This document shows positions 1-9,544 of a DNA stretch of 64,000 bases, piece by piece; within the stretch, counting starts at the first letter, position 1, and every line of letters starts with the position of its first letter. A program made the translations under genes and the position numbers. The stretch is from Halocatena halophila (lineage in GTDB: Archaea; Halobacteriota; Halobacteria; Halobacteriales; Haloarculaceae): assembly GCA_027563145.1 (NCBI GenBank), contig CP071307.1, positions 682,001 to 746,000 of the forward strand, in the 5' to 3' direction. Under the pieces are notes generated by a model that worked only from the letters and a program-made list of their open reading frames with translations, did not search any database and was not told the DNA's origin.

Positions 1-779
1 GCACAAAGGGCGTCGTGTGCGTTGCCATCGCTCCAGGCAGCGATCTCTCGCAGCTGTTCGTGTGCTATCGCACGATGGGCCAGCCCGTTTGAGGCTCTTT
101 GTGTTAGTATATCAACCATAACGGGATCGCGGTAGGCTGGCAGTTCAATTTGGACTTCGGAACGTACCGGCCGGGTGGGCGGTACTCTGGCGATTGCCAT
201 CCAGGAGAGGTCATCCGCGACATCGTCGAATGCACGCTCAAGTGTGGCAAGGTCGTGCGCTCCTGGCTCATCGACGTGATCGAACGCGACGAGCAGAGCA
301 TTCTCCGTAGCGCCTAAATACTCCTGGAGGCTGTCGCGTAGTCGTTCTGTCCCAACGCCATTTTTGGGAACGTCCTCGAGCACGGCATCGAGTATCGACT
401 GATACACGCCAAATTCCGTGCTCGCAGTCCGGCAGTCCACATAGACCAGCGCAGGCGTCGTCGTCGATTCGACACGGGTTGCCGTGTGAATGATGGCGTC
501 AGTGTGGGATCGACACTGTCGGATCCCACGAAACAGTGCCGTGACGATCGCTGACTTACCGCTCCCAGCCGGTCCCCAGATGTAGGCGTTCGACGGAAGC
601 TGTCCGTCGAAAATCGGCTCGAGGTAGTCGAGCATCCGTTCGATTATCGCCCCCCGTCCGATGGGTTCTTCTATGTGTGCAACCGGACTGATCGGTTCGT
701 ACTCCTGGATAAGTCGCGTCTCGGTGCTCGATTCTGCCCGTCGACGAATTCTCGACTGAAGATCCATCGAGCGGTTCAT
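1..779 (-). CDS. Orc1/Cdc6-like AAA+ ATPase (C-terminus outside window)
   Basis: Reading the minus strand from the ATG at 779 gives about 259 codons still open at the window edge, starting MNRSMDLQSRIRRRAESS. No earlier in-frame start exists before an upstream TAA. Residues around 50-80 contain PSNAYIWGPAGSGKSAIVTA, the arrangement of a Cdc6/Orc1 AAA+ domain with its Walker A. The Walker B region reads LLVAFDHVDEPG, so the usual Asp-Glu pair is changed to Asp-His. Family members bind origins and help load MCM; a Walker B change suggests altered ATP hydrolysis, or a diverged paralogue with another role. It is divergent from glpA. It is clearly different from the orc1 gene at 22422-23705. The family call is fairly sure, the function is not. 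Confidence 0.8.
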   Translation of the reverse strand, partial: MNRSMDLQSRIRRRAESSTETRLIQEYEPISPVAHIEEPIGRGAIIERMLDYLEPIFDGQLPSNAYIWGPAGSGKSAIVTALFRGIRQCRSHTDAIIHTATRVESTTTPALVYVDCRTASTEFGVYQSILDAVLEDVPKNGVGTERLRDSLQEYLGATENALLVAFDHVDEPGAHDLATLERAFDDVADDLSWMAIARVPPTRPVRSEVQIELPAYRDPVMVDILTQRASNGLAHRAIAHEQLREIAAWSDGNAHDALC

Positions 780-1029
780 TGATAGCCCAGTTGCGTGCGT
801 TCCAGTCGAATCCGTCCGTCGGACGGTCTCGTGAGTGGCCCTGTCTGTCCCATTTCGCCCCGTCGGATCTCGGGTGTCCGACTGTCGTTATCGATGCTTG
901 GACCAATCAGCTATAAGTCTTGAGCACTCGATGCTCCATCGCAACTTGACTCGGCCCGAATGATAGTTACGGCTGGTATACATCCATCGGTAAAATAAAG
1001 TGCGTCGGCACTAACCCACGGACAATTCG

Positions 1030-2697
1030 ATGGATACGAAAACCGAGGTGCTCGTTATCGGTGGTGGTTCGACCGGCTGTGGCATCGCCAGAGACCTCGC
1101 CATGCGTGGTGTCGCAGTCACGCTCGTTGAACGCGGGACGCTCACCGATGGAACCACCGGTCGGATGCACGGGCTGCTCCACTCCGGTGGTCGGTATGCA
1201 GTTTCGGACCGAGAGAGTGCGGCAGAATGTATCTCTGAAAATCGGATACTCCGTGAGATCGCAAGCCACTGTGTCGAACCGACTGGCGGCCTGTTCGTTT
1301 CAAAGCCGGGCGACTCGGAGGAGTATTTCGAACGGAAGCTGGCTGGCTGTTCTGCGTGTGATATACCGACCGAACTCCTCAGTGCCGAACAAGCAAGAGC
1401 CATCGAGCCGTATCTCGCTCACGATATCGAGCGGGCAATACGCGTCCCAGACGCCGCGATCGATCCGTTTCGGCTGTGTGTGGCAAATGCGGCTGCGGCT
1501 CGAGAACACGGCGCTCGAATCGAAACTCATGCCGAAGTCACCGATCTGCTTCTCGATGGAGATCGAGTCGTCGGCGTCGAGATAACACATTCGAACGATA
1601 ACGGAATGACCGGTTCGACAGAACGCATCAAGGCGACGCACGTCGTGAATGCGACGGGTGCGTGGGCCGGACAGATCGGTGCCATGGCGGGCGTCGATAT
1701 CGCCGTGCGGCCCTCGAAAGGAGCGATGACGGTGATGAACTGTCGCCAGGTCGATACAGTGATCAATCGCTGTCGGCCAAAGGGCGACGCGGATATCATC
1801 GTCCCACACGAAACGGCGTGCATCCTCGGAACGACCGACGTGGAGGTGGATGACCCGGATGCGTTTCCCGAAACGCAGTGGGAAGTCGAGACGATGATCG
1901 AGACGCTCTCAGAGCTCGTTCCCATCCTCGATGAGGCGCGTACACTTCGGTCGTTCTGGGGGGTGCGGCCGCTGTATGAACCCCCCGAAACGAAGACCAG
2001 CGATCCCACGGACATCACGCGGCAGTTTTTCTTGCTTGATCACGCCGACCGTGACGGGTTGGCTGGAATGACCTCGATCGTTGGGGGTAAACTCACTACC
2101 TATCGATTGATGGCCGAACGAATATCCGATCACGTCTGTGACAGGATCGGAGTGGATGGCGTCTGTCGGACTGCAGACGTGGCGCTTCCAGGAAGTGAAA
2201 ACCCAATGCACCTGCAAGAAGCGATGGAGTCGTTCGAGCTCCGATCACCGATCGCCCGCCGGAGCGTCCAACGGTTGGGTAGTCGGTCGTCGTCGGTCCT
2301 TTCAACGAGCGATCCCAATCCGGTGATCTGCAGCTGTGAGGCCGTCACCAGGGCCGAACTCGAGGACGCAATTACGGAGGTAGGCACCGATCTGAATGCA
2401 GTCCGGATCAGAACGCGTGCGTCGATGGGCAACTGTCAGGGCTGTTTCTGTGCTCACCGGATGGCAGCGCTGTTACACCCCGATCACACTGTCGAGACAG
2501 TACGCACTTCACTCGAAGCGCTGTACGAAGAGCGCTGGCGGGGACAACGCCACGCGCTGTGGGGCGAACAGCTCTCACAAGCCATGCTCACACGGTATTT
2601 ACACGCAACGACGATGAACCGGGCCCAATCGCAGACGGAATCTTCGCCGACGGTAGCGTTCGAACGGTTCGATGGGGGTGATGAGCGTGGCGATTGA
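1030..2697 (+). CDS. glpA: Anaerobic glycerol-3-phosphate dehydrogenase subunit A
   Basis: A 555-residue FAD enzyme that oxidises sn-glycerol 3-phosphate to dihydroxyacetone phosphate as part of the GlpABC complex at the membrane. The N-terminus has the dinucleotide-binding motif [16 protein letters not shown]. The middle carries the DAO fold, with [14 protein letters not shown] near residue 355. The C-terminus holds a BFD-like [2Fe-2S] domain with [11 protein letters not shown] and [11 protein letters not shown] as Cys ligands. Length and domain order match GlpA. An AT-rich TATA-like stretch (taaaataaag) lies about 30 bp before the ATG, so the transcript may be nearly leaderless. It is first of three tightly packed genes, glpA-glpB-glpC; haloarchaea use this route for glycerol, abundant in brines from algae. 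Confidence 0.95.
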   Translation: MDTKTEVLVIGGGSTGCGIARDLAMRGVAVTLVERGTLTDGTTGRMHGLLHSGGRYAVSDRESAAECISENRILREIASHCVEPTGGLFVSKPGDSEEYFERKLAGCSACDIPTELLSAEQARAIEPYLAHDIERAIRVPDAAIDPFRLCVANAAAAREHGARIETHAEVTDLLLDGDRVVGVEITHSNDNGMTGSTERIKATHVVNATGAWAGQIGAMAGVDIAVRPSKGAMTVMNCRQVDTVINRCRPKGDADIIVPHETACILGTTDVEVDDPDAFPETQWEVETMIETLSELVPILDEARTLRSFWGVRPLYEPPETKTSDPTDITRQFFLLDHADRDGLAGMTSIVGGKLTTYRLMAERISDHVCDRIGVDGVCRTADVALPGSENPMHLQEAMESFELRSPIARRSVQRLGSRSSSVLSTSDPNPVICSCEAVTRAELEDAITEVGTDLNAVRIRTRASMGNCQGCFCAHRMAALLHPDHTVETVRTSLEALYEERWRGQRHALWGEQLSQAMLTRYLHATTMNRAQSQTESSPTVAFERFDGGDERGD

Positions 2698-3964
2698 ATC
2701 GGACGTGTGTGTAATCGGCGGCGGACTGGCTGGCATGACGAGTGCGCTCGCAGCTGCTGAAACTGGGGCGTCCGTTCGACTGCTGTCGCACAAAAAGAGC
2801 ACGCTCAGGCAAGCAAGCGGGCTGATCGATGTGCTGGGATACACCCCTGCGGGTGAGATCGTTGCCGAGCCGTTCGAGGCGATGGGGTCGCTGCCGAACC
2901 ATCATCTCTATCAACGAGTTGGCTCACAGGCAATTCACGACGGACTCGCCCTGTTTGACCGCGTCGTTGGTGAGAGCTATGCGGGCGGACACACTTCGGC
3001 GAACGCGCTTGTTCCAACCTACGTCGGGCGAATAAAACCGACTGCACGCTATCCAGCGATGACGGCGGCCGGACTGGCCAGCGATCGCTCGCCTGTGTTG
3101 TTTGTCGGTTTTGAGCGATTGAGCGCGTTCGATGCGCCGTATGTTAGTGCATCGCTTTCTTCGGACGGGATGCCTGCGCCGACGCGTGGCGTAACGATCT
3201 CCGCCCCAGGATCACATCGGCCGGACACACGGCTCCATCGGCTTGTTCACGCACTTGATGCGAACGAGTCGGTTTCGACGTCCACTGGAGAACAGCCGAT
3301 ACGGATCGCTCTCGCTCGGCGGATCGAGTCACATCTCGAGTCGGCACAGCGTGTTGGCCTTCCAGCGCTTCTTGGCCTCGAGAACGCACCCAACGTTCGC
3401 CGGGATCTCGAGCAGTTCCTCGGTGTGGACGTGTTCGAAGTGCCGATGGGCCCACCAAGTATCCCCGGTCAGCGCCTCGAACACCAGTTCCTCGACGCGT
3501 TGGACCGGGCTGGCGTGCATCGGGCGACGGGCAATCCGGTGGTGGCGTTCGACGCCGATGGTGACCGTATTCGGCGGGTGTTTACCGACCGAAACGGCAG
3601 CAGTGTCCCGTATGAGGCCACGCAGTTCGTGCTCGCAACCGGTGGACTTGTCGGCAAAGGACTCGACTCCGACCGCACTGCGCTCACGGAATCGGTGTTC
3701 GACTGTCACGTTCCACACCCCGAGGACCGAACCGAGTGGTACGGCGACAATCCACACACGGACCAGCCATTTGCTCGGTTCGGCGTTTCCGTGGATGCAG
3801 ATCTCAAACCCCACGACGATTCGGGGAGTCCTGAGTACGACAACCTTCGGGCTGCTGGTGCCATTCTCGGCGGCACAGACGTGACAATGGAACTCTCAGC
3901 GAGCGGAAATTCTCTCACGAGCGGCGTCCGGGCCGGTCGTCTCGCGGGAGAACGGAGCAACTGA
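2681..3964 (+). CDS. glpB: Anaerobic glycerol-3-phosphate dehydrogenase subunit B
   Basis: A flavoprotein subunit of about 427 residues, beginning [19 protein letters not shown] with an FAD-binding Rossmann motif. C-terminal motifs such as [16 protein letters not shown] and [12 protein letters not shown] fit GlpB. Its proposed role is to pass electrons from GlpA to the iron-sulfur subunit GlpC. I prefer the ATG at 2681, which follows a GGGGGTG ribosome-binding-like stretch; an ATG at 2672 would add MGV. Either start overlaps the end of glpA, showing translational coupling. glpC begins six bases after its stop. Confidence 0.92.
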   Translation: MSVAIESDVCVIGGGLAGMTSALAAAETGASVRLLSHKKSTLRQASGLIDVLGYTPAGEIVAEPFEAMGSLPNHHLYQRVGSQAIHDGLALFDRVVGESYAGGHTSANALVPTYVGRIKPTARYPAMTAAGLASDRSPVLFVGFERLSAFDAPYVSASLSSDGMPAPTRGVTISAPGSHRPDTRLHRLVHALDANESVSTSTGEQPIRIALARRIESHLESAQRVGLPALLGLENAPNVRRDLEQFLGVDVFEVPMGPPSIPGQRLEHQFLDALDRAGVHRATGNPVVAFDADGDRIRRVFTDRNGSSVPYEATQFVLATGGLVGKGLDSDRTALTESVFDCHVPHPEDRTEWYGDNPHTDQPFARFGVSVDADLKPHDDSGSPEYDNLRAAGAILGGTDVTMELSASGNSLTSGVRAGRLAGERSN

Positions 3965-3970
3965 TTCACC

Positions 3971-5344
3971 ATGAGTGATACAGAAGACACACCTTCATTC
4001 GATCCAGTAACGGTGTTCGAATCGACAGAACAGGACCTCAGATCGGGCTCTGATGATTGCTATAAGTGTTCGACGTGTGACAGCGTCTGTCCGGTGGCCT
4101 CCGTTGATTCGTCGTTTCCTGGCCCGAAGTTCCAGGGGCCAGAACAGTGGCGACTCACGCGCAAGGAAGATACGGAGATTGATGACTCCATCATGGGCTG
4201 TTCGAACTGCATGCGCTGTGATGGTGCCTGTCCGTCATCCGTCCCGTTGAGTCAGATGCACAACACGGCACGCGGCGCGTACGTGGAAAATCAGCGTTTC
4301 GTTCGCTCTGCGCTGGCTGCGCTCCGTTCAGGAGAGCTTCGACGCGGGGCGTCCATCGTTCGAGACGGAGTTTCAGATCTCCGTGAGCGGATTCGAAACC
4401 GGCTGCTGGCAAACTACTACACGGCCGGACGATTTGCGAGCAAACTACCACGAGTTGCAAATGCGTTTACGAATTTCGGGCCCACGCGTTGGCTCCTTGA
4501 ACGCGTGCTCGGGATCACCAGCGAGCGGTCGTTTCCCTCGTTTGCCACCCAGACGTTTCGAGAGTGGTGGACCGAACGCGGCGGTGCCCAACTCGAGAAT
4601 CCGGACAAGCGAGTGGCCTACTTTCATGGCTGTTATGCGAACTACAATACGCCGGCAGTGGGAAAGGCCATGGTTCGGGTGTTCGAATCGTTCGGGTATG
4701 AGGTGCTTGTCCCACAACAGCGCTGTTCGGGAACGCCGATGTTTGCGAATGGCCGACTCGATGACGCCAAACGACACGCAGAGACGAACGTCGAGTCGCT
4801 CGCCGAGGCGATTGCGGACGGTGCCGACGTGATCGCTTCGTGTACGTCTTGCTCGATGGCGCTTCGACAGGAGTATCCCGAACTGTTCGATCTCGATGGC
4901 ATCGATTCCGTTGGTGAGAACACGTACGAAGCGCTGGAGTACCTTCGGCTCAATGAGGATCTCGAGGCCGCCCTCGCTGAAACAGCGGGTGATGCAGAGG
5001 AATTTGCCTATCATGCCCCGTGTCACGCCCGCAATCAAGGACTCGATCGGCAGGCAGTTGAACTGTTCAGCGACGTTGATGGCGTGACGATCGAGGATGT
5101 CGGCGATTCATGCTCCGGAATTTCAGGGACGTACGGCTGGAAAGCCGAGAAATACGACTATTCAATGGCAATCGGCGACACGATGTTTGCGGAGATGGAA
5201 GCAGCAGCCGGTGAGCAAGGGATGACCGAGTGCCCAACGTGTGCGATGCAGATGTCCCATGGCACCGGCTATTCGATCACTCACCCGCTCGAACTTCTTG
5301 CTGACATTCTCATCGAGGAGCAGTCGGCTTCGTCCAATGGGTGA
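3971..5344 (+). CDS. glpC: Anaerobic glycerol-3-phosphate dehydrogenase subunit C
   Basis: A 457-residue iron-sulfur subunit that anchors GlpAB to the membrane and passes electrons to quinone. Two 4Fe-4S ligand sets are visible near the N-terminus, CYKCSTCDSVCP and CSNCMRCDGACP. They are followed by two CCG (heterodisulfide-reductase-type) domains, with signature pieces YFHGCYANYN, QRCSGTPMF, YHAPCHARNQG and DSCSGISGTYGWK, and a final ECPTCAMQM. Spacing to glpB is six bases, so the three genes should form one operon. No separate glycerol kinase or facilitator gene is seen next to it. Confidence 0.93.
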   Translation: MSDTEDTPSFDPVTVFESTEQDLRSGSDDCYKCSTCDSVCPVASVDSSFPGPKFQGPEQWRLTRKEDTEIDDSIMGCSNCMRCDGACPSSVPLSQMHNTARGAYVENQRFVRSALAALRSGELRRGASIVRDGVSDLRERIRNRLLANYYTAGRFASKLPRVANAFTNFGPTRWLLERVLGITSERSFPSFATQTFREWWTERGGAQLENPDKRVAYFHGCYANYNTPAVGKAMVRVFESFGYEVLVPQQRCSGTPMFANGRLDDAKRHAETNVESLAEAIADGADVIASCTSCSMALRQEYPELFDLDGIDSVGENTYEALEYLRLNEDLEAALAETAGDAEEFAYHAPCHARNQGLDRQAVELFSDVDGVTIEDVGDSCSGISGTYGWKAEKYDYSMAIGDTMFAEMEAAAGEQGMTECPTCAMQMSHGTGYSITHPLELLADILIEEQSASSNG

Positions 5345-5387
5345 CTGGCGAGTTGACCGCACAATCTTCTGGAACCCATTCGTTTTG

Positions 5388-5684
5388 TTACCACTGATTG
5401 TTTCCGAAACCCAGATCTGAGTCGTCATCCGTGTCCGTTCCCGTATCTTCGTCCGAAAAGACGAAACCGCCCGTTTGTTCTTCTTCGGACTCTGATTCCG
5501 CCGTTGCAGTGGCTGTAGACGAGTTGGATTCCCAGCTTTCTGTCTCCTCTGCCGATCGCTCCTGCGGTCGGAGCATCCACCATCCGATTCCGATCAACGA
5601 CAGCAACAACCCGAGGCCAACGAACACTAATCCCAGGTCGTTGGTGGCAAGCACGACCAGTTCCAACACAGTTACCGCTTCCAT
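5388..5684 (-). CDS. Small single-span membrane protein with acidic tail
   Basis: A 98-residue protein on the opposite strand to its neighbours. Residues 10-40 (VLATNDLGLVFVGLGLLLSL onward) form a hydrophobic span. The rest is rich in Glu, Asp, Ser and Thr, ending FGNNQW, typical of a haloarchaeal cytoplasmic or surface tail. I recognise no family. It is convergent with glpC and divergent from the MFS gene. The strongly halophilic composition, against less sensible alternative frames, makes it likely a real gene. Function unknown. Confidence 0.6.
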   Translation of the reverse strand: MEAVTVLELVVLATNDLGLVFVGLGLLLSLIGIGWWMLRPQERSAEETESWESNSSTATATAESESEEEQTGGFVFSDEDTGTDTDDDSDLGFGNNQW

Positions 5685-5871
5685 ATTCGCACTACGGTTG
5701 CATTACACTATTGTATTGTGGCTGCCCTCATTGCCTGGTAGTAAATCGTCTGCACCCCGACAATAATATCATAATTAATTCTGTTAGTTATGGGTTGAGG
5801 TTGTCGACCCCTCCACAGCAATGTTCGGTATTCGTCACGATTTTCATGGCGTCGGTCGAATCAACGCTCGA

Positions 5872-7092
5872 ATGGAATCGCATACCGAGCAGATACAATG
5901 GACCAAACACGTTCTCGGTGGTGGCCGCTGGCTCGTGTTGCTCGTCGTGGCCGGTGGGTGGCTGTCGATACTTGGTGGGCGCTATCTGTTTCCAGTGTTG
6001 CTTCCCTCTGTCCAGCAATCGTTTGGTCTCTCTGAGACGAGCGCGGGGATTGCGATCACGGTTCTGTGGGGTGCCTACGCTCTGATTCAGTTTCCAGCGG
6101 GGGCGCTGACCGATCGGCTCGGCGAACGTACACTGCTTACGACGAGTCTCCTTGTGGCTGCCGGGGCAATTGTAGGGGTGAGTGTCGCACCAACGTTTGG
6201 TGGATTCGTCGTTGGGTGTGGGCTGTTTGGGCTAGCGAGCGGGCTGTATGGGCCAGCACGTGGAACCGTGCTCTCGAAAACGTTCGGCTCGTTCGACGGC
6301 ACGGCGATCGGCGTCGTACTCGCCATTGGCTCGATCGGATCAGCTGTGATTCCACTGGTTGCAAGCCATCTGCTCACATCACTCCACTGGCGAACTGTGG
6401 TTTTGGGGCTCGTCGTTCCACTTGGTGTCGTTGGTGGTGGAATCTGGTGTGTGATCGAATCACCAACGGCGCACGCCACAGATCGCCAATCCACAGCTCT
6501 AACTGTGTCCACCCTCCTTGGAGCACTCACTCGTCGGTCAGTAATTGTGGGTACAACTGCAGCAACGGTGCTGTTGTTCGTATTACAGGGGTTAACCGCG
6601 TTTCTTCCCGTTTACTACGTTCGGGCCGGTGGTGTAGAGCAATCGACTGCAGCGTTGTTGTACGCACTGTTTTTCACCAGTGGTGCCGTGTTTCAGTCGC
6701 TGGGTGGCACGCTTGCCGACCGATTCGGTGATCCCACCGTTCTCATGGGGGTAACAGTAGTTGCATCGCTGGGACTGTTTGTGCTTCCCTCCGTTAGCGG
6801 GGGAGTCCCTCTTGCAATCGTCACGGTACTGCTCTCTAGCCGACTGGCGATAAACTCCGTGAGTAACGCCTATCTTATCGACTCGCTCCCCGCTGACAAT
6901 CGAGCGACTGTGTGGGGACTGTTGCGAACTGTGTTCTTTCTCGTCGGTGCAACCGGTTCGACGGTCGTTGGCTTCTTTTTCGATCACGGATACGAAACCG
7001 TTGCAATATATGGACTCGGTGGACTCACAGCCGTGGGGACGGTGTTGTATCTGTTTCTTCCCCGGCGAACCGGTGAGTCCTCCGACGGATAG
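5872..7092 (+). CDS. Major facilitator superfamily transporter
   Basis: About 406 residues and some 12 hydrophobic segments. Loop 2-3 has the MFS signature in GALTDRLGERTLLTTSLLVA, repeated as GGTLADRFGDPTVLMG in the second half, the duplication expected of an MFS carrier. The substrate is not apparent. The neighbouring glp operon allows a guess at glycerol phosphate or a related solute, but the residues do not show it. I chose the ATG at 5872 (MESHTEQIQW); an in-frame ATG at 5821 would add 17 residues of unlikely composition. Confidence 0.85.
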   Translation: MESHTEQIQWTKHVLGGGRWLVLLVVAGGWLSILGGRYLFPVLLPSVQQSFGLSETSAGIAITVLWGAYALIQFPAGALTDRLGERTLLTTSLLVAAGAIVGVSVAPTFGGFVVGCGLFGLASGLYGPARGTVLSKTFGSFDGTAIGVVLAIGSIGSAVIPLVASHLLTSLHWRTVVLGLVVPLGVVGGGIWCVIESPTAHATDRQSTALTVSTLLGALTRRSVIVGTTAATVLLFVLQGLTAFLPVYYVRAGGVEQSTAALLYALFFTSGAVFQSLGGTLADRFGDPTVLMGVTVVASLGLFVLPSVSGGVPLAIVTVLLSSRLAINSVSNAYLIDSLPADNRATVWGLLRTVFFLVGATGSTVVGFFFDHGYETVAIYGLGGLTAVGTVLYLFLPRRTGESSDG

Positions 7093-7181
7093 TTAGGTGC
7101 GGGGTGTCGTAGCACGATGGTCCCCGATCCAAATTCTTTTGGGCCGGATCCGCGAGAGTACGTATATCCTTGAACGGGCGA

Positions 7182-8726
7182 ATGCAGGTCGTGCGGGCGC
7201 TGGCAAAGCAGGGATACAACGCCGATCGAGCGGCTGTGTCGCTGATAGCCTCGACTGAAACGCCCGCGAAAGTCATACAGGAAACGGTAGCAGCAGTTCC
7301 AGCGGGGACGCTTCGTCTCACAGTTGCACACGTAGAATCAGCACTCGACTCGCTCGAAGACGTTTCTCGACCGGAGCCGGTGTCTATCGATCCGGATAAC
7401 GTTCCAGATTCTCACGGTGGCACAGAATCTGGGGGAGATGGGTCGTCTGCTGTGGCCGCCGCTTCCACGACACGGTCAGACCCGTCGACAGCTGGGGTTG
7501 GGACGGAACAGCCGTCCCAACCGTCACAATCGCTCGAGATCGACGGTGATGTCACCGGTGATAGCACCGGGACGGGGACGTTCGAGACGTTTTTACAGAC
7601 GTTTCAGGACCGGTATCAACGGCTTTCGGGCATGTTGCGCGGTCGATTGAACCATCGTCCGGCAGAAACCCTGGCGTCAATGGAAGGTGGGTCCGATGGA
7701 GCGATGATCGGTCTCGTCAACGACATTCAATCCACCAAGAACGGACACTGGATTATCGAACTTGAGGACACCACGGGGACGTTCCCCTGTCTCGTGATGA
7801 AAGATCGCGATATTGCGGATGTTGTGTCTGAACTCTGCTTCGATGAGTGTATTGGTATTGAAGGAACGCTCTCGAACGATGGAGAGATCTGCTTTGTCGA
7901 TTCAATCCATTTCCCTGATATTCCCCGAACCTTCTCACCATCGACAGCTGATCGTCCGGTCGAGGCGGCACTGATCTCCGACGTTCATGTTGGGAGTGAT
8001 GAATTTCACGGTGCTGCCTGGGATCAGTTCACTTCTTGGCTCCACACCGAAGCTGCCGCGCGCGTGGAGTATCTCCTCATTGCCGGTGACATGGTTGAGG
8101 GCGTTGGCGTCTATCCCGAACAGGATAAAGAACTCACTATTGTCGATATCTACGATCAGTACGAACGCTTTGCTGAACTGCTAAAGGACGTGCCCGGTGA
8201 GATGGAGATCGTGATGATCCCCGGTAATCACGACGCCGTTCGATTGGCTGAGCCCCAGCCGGCGTTCGATGAGGAACTTCGCTCGATCATGAGCGCACAC
8301 GATGCCCACATCACGGCGAATCCCTCTACGGTTACGATCGATGGAGTTTCAGTGCTCATGTATCACGGGGTGTCGCTGTTTGAGGTCATTATAGACACCC
8401 CGGGATTGGAACTCGATAAACCGCACGAGGCGATGTACAATCTCCTGAAAAAACGCCACGTCGCGCCGCAGTATGGCGGCCAGCTTCGCCTTGCTCCAGA
8501 GGAGCAAGATTATCTGGTGATGGATGAGATCCCCGATGTGTTCCACACCGGTCACCTGCACAAGTTCGGGTATGGATCGTACAATAAGGTTATCTCGGTC
8601 AATACTGGCTGCTGGCAACAACAGACCTCATATCAGAAATCACAAGGCATCGTTCCTGATGTTGGGTATGCGCCGATTCTTGACCTGCAAACACTTGATA
8701 TGTCGATTCGGAAGTTTTCCGGATGA
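7182..8726 (+). CDS. polD1: DNA polymerase D (DNA polymerase II) small subunit, 3'-5' exonuclease
   Basis: The DP1 subunit of the archaeal replicative polymerase D, about 514 residues. The N-terminal 45 residues (VVRALAKQGYNADRAAVSLI) match the DP1 helical domain. A low-complexity acidic linker follows, then an OB fold (IGLVNDIQSTKNGHWIIELE) and a calcineurin-type phosphoesterase domain. The metal-ligand motifs are all present: ISDVHVGSDEFHG, IAGDMVEGVG, MIPGNHDAVR, MYHGVSLFE and HTGHLHKFGYG. The proofreading nuclease therefore looks intact. I take ATG 7182; a TTG at 7170 would add four residues. The large subunit DP2 is not in this window. The gene sits close to the ParA locus and 14 kb from the origin. 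Confidence 0.95.
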   Translation: MQVVRALAKQGYNADRAAVSLIASTETPAKVIQETVAAVPAGTLRLTVAHVESALDSLEDVSRPEPVSIDPDNVPDSHGGTESGGDGSSAVAAASTTRSDPSTAGVGTEQPSQPSQSLEIDGDVTGDSTGTGTFETFLQTFQDRYQRLSGMLRGRLNHRPAETLASMEGGSDGAMIGLVNDIQSTKNGHWIIELEDTTGTFPCLVMKDRDIADVVSELCFDECIGIEGTLSNDGEICFVDSIHFPDIPRTFSPSTADRPVEAALISDVHVGSDEFHGAAWDQFTSWLHTEAAARVEYLLIAGDMVEGVGVYPEQDKELTIVDIYDQYERFAELLKDVPGEMEIVMIPGNHDAVRLAEPQPAFDEELRSIMSAHDAHITANPSTVTIDGVSVLMYHGVSLFEVIIDTPGLELDKPHEAMYNLLKKRHVAPQYGGQLRLAPEEQDYLVMDEIPDVFHTGHLHKFGYGSYNKVISVNTGCWQQQTSYQKSQGIVPDVGYAPILDLQTLDMSIRKFSG

Positions 8727-8793
8727 TTCTGCACGTTTTCAGTTACTCATTTCTATCGAAGCAGCTATTGGACTGGTTGAACCGGACTGTGGT

Positions 8794-8958
8794 ATGGCTC
8801 CAGTAACCTACACCTGTCAATGTGGCTTGAGACTACGATATCGACAGGATCTCGAACAGGAACGAACACAGACAACGCCCTCATGGCGGTGTTCTGATTG
8901 TGGTACGCCCGTCCCAGGAACAATCGCCGAACAGATCAAACATCAACATCCTTCCTGA
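8794..8958 (+). CDS. Mini zinc-ribbon-like protein, 54 aa
   Basis: From the ATG at 8794 the frame encodes 54 residues with a CQC pair near residue 10 and a CSDC pair near residue 35, the spacing of a small zinc ribbon. The remainder is polar (LEQERTQTTPSW, AEQIKHQHPS). It begins 67 bases after the polymerase D small-subunit stop, on the same strand, so it could be cotranscribed. Haloarchaea carry many such mini zinc-finger proteins of unknown role. A longer frame reaching back into the polymerase gene is not needed. Confidence 0.6.
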   Translation: MAPVTYTCQCGLRLRYRQDLEQERTQTTPSWRCSDCGTPVPGTIAEQIKHQHPS

Positions 8959-8967
8959 CATACTGGT

Positions 8968-9009
8968 TGTCGCCACTTGCTATGATACACGTGATGAACA
9001 CTGGCGACA
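8968..9009. repeat. Inverted repeat, 8-bp arms
   Basis: TGTCGCCA at 8968-8975 is matched by TGGCGACA at 9002-9009, with a 26-base loop. It lies just after the mini zinc-ribbon gene and before the phased array at 9029. It could be a weak transcript end for the plus-strand genes. No run of T follows closely, so this is only a possibility. Confidence 0.3.
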
Positions 9010-9028
9010 CACTTCTGATACCGTAAGC

Positions 9029-9095
9029 ACTGTTAGAACTTCTTTCACAGTGTGTACGTTCTATACTGTCTGAACAGTTTGAACTGTATCACTGT
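9029..9095. repeat. Phased ACTGT/ACAGT array downstream of the parA operon
   Basis: Half-sites lie at 9029 (ACTGT), 9047 (ACAGT), 9065 (ACTGT), 9074 (ACAGT) and 9083 (ACTGT), all multiples of 9 bp apart; one further ACTGT at 9091 is one base out of phase. The palindrome actgtctgaacagt at 9065-9078 is identical, base for base, to the one at 10414-10427 just before parA. The array sits about 50 bp past the stop of the small partner gene, so the two-gene operon is bracketed by the same site. Confidence 0.8.
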
Positions 9096-9144
9096 GCTGA
9101 CGCTGTACAACTTCTGCAAGCCGTCGCAAAATAGATATCCGTTA

Positions 9145-9543
9145 TTAGTCGTTCTCGAGCGCTTCGGGTGATATATCGCGAGCTTCGAGGACGAGTCGAG
9201 TGATCTCTTCGTGGTTTTCGTGAGCGAGTCGAACCATAGCGTCGTGTGCCTCGCGCACTTCGAAGTCGTCGTATCCGAGCCCAAGGAGTTCGTTTTCGAC
9301 GCTGTTGCAGAGAAGTTTGATGCGTCGAGCAGTTTGTGCTTCTGGATAGATGGAGAGTTTTTTGCTCTCACTTGCGGTGAACGCTGGTCCACCCTCGGAG
9401 GCTGTGTTCTCCGTTGTGGGAGCTTCCTCAACTGATGGTTCTGGTGGTGTTGGGGTGGATTCGTGATCTTCTGTTTGTTCGTCGTCCGGTGCTGCTCCTT
9501 CTTTGACCTGATCCAGCTGATTTCTCAGATTGCTACTGTCCAT
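9145..9543 (-). CDS. Small ParA-partner protein, putative ribbon-helix-helix DNA binder
   Basis: A 132-residue protein read from the ATG at 9543, one base after the parA TAA; a GTG at 9552 would add three residues. Residues 11-60 are acidic and probably disordered, with many Pro, Thr and Glu. Residues 61-125 look folded: a short strand KKLSIYPE followed by helices (TARRIKLLCNSVENELL and VREAHDAMVRLAHENHEEI), a layout compatible with a ribbon-helix-helix protein. Partition partners of ParA ATPases are often small RHH proteins encoded just downstream. I infer that this one binds the phased ACTGT sites around it. No close family is recognised and the RHH assignment is by eye only. Confidence 0.65.
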   Translation of the reverse strand: MDSSNLRNQLDQVKEGAAPDDEQTEDHESTPTPPEPSVEEAPTTENTASEGGPAFTASESKKLSIYPEAQTARRIKLLCNSVENELLGLGYDDFEVREAHDAMVRLAHENHEEITRLVLEARDISPEALEND

Positions 9544-9544
9544 A

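Noticed and set aside
556..906. 116-codon minus-strand frame at the left edge
   Set aside because: It overlaps the N-terminus of the Orc-like gene in another frame and lacks features; the frame starting at 779 has the AAA+ motifs.
8990..9018. Possible C/D box RNA (gtgatga followed by ctga)
   Set aside because: Only one box pair is present; no second C'/D pair at the right distance.
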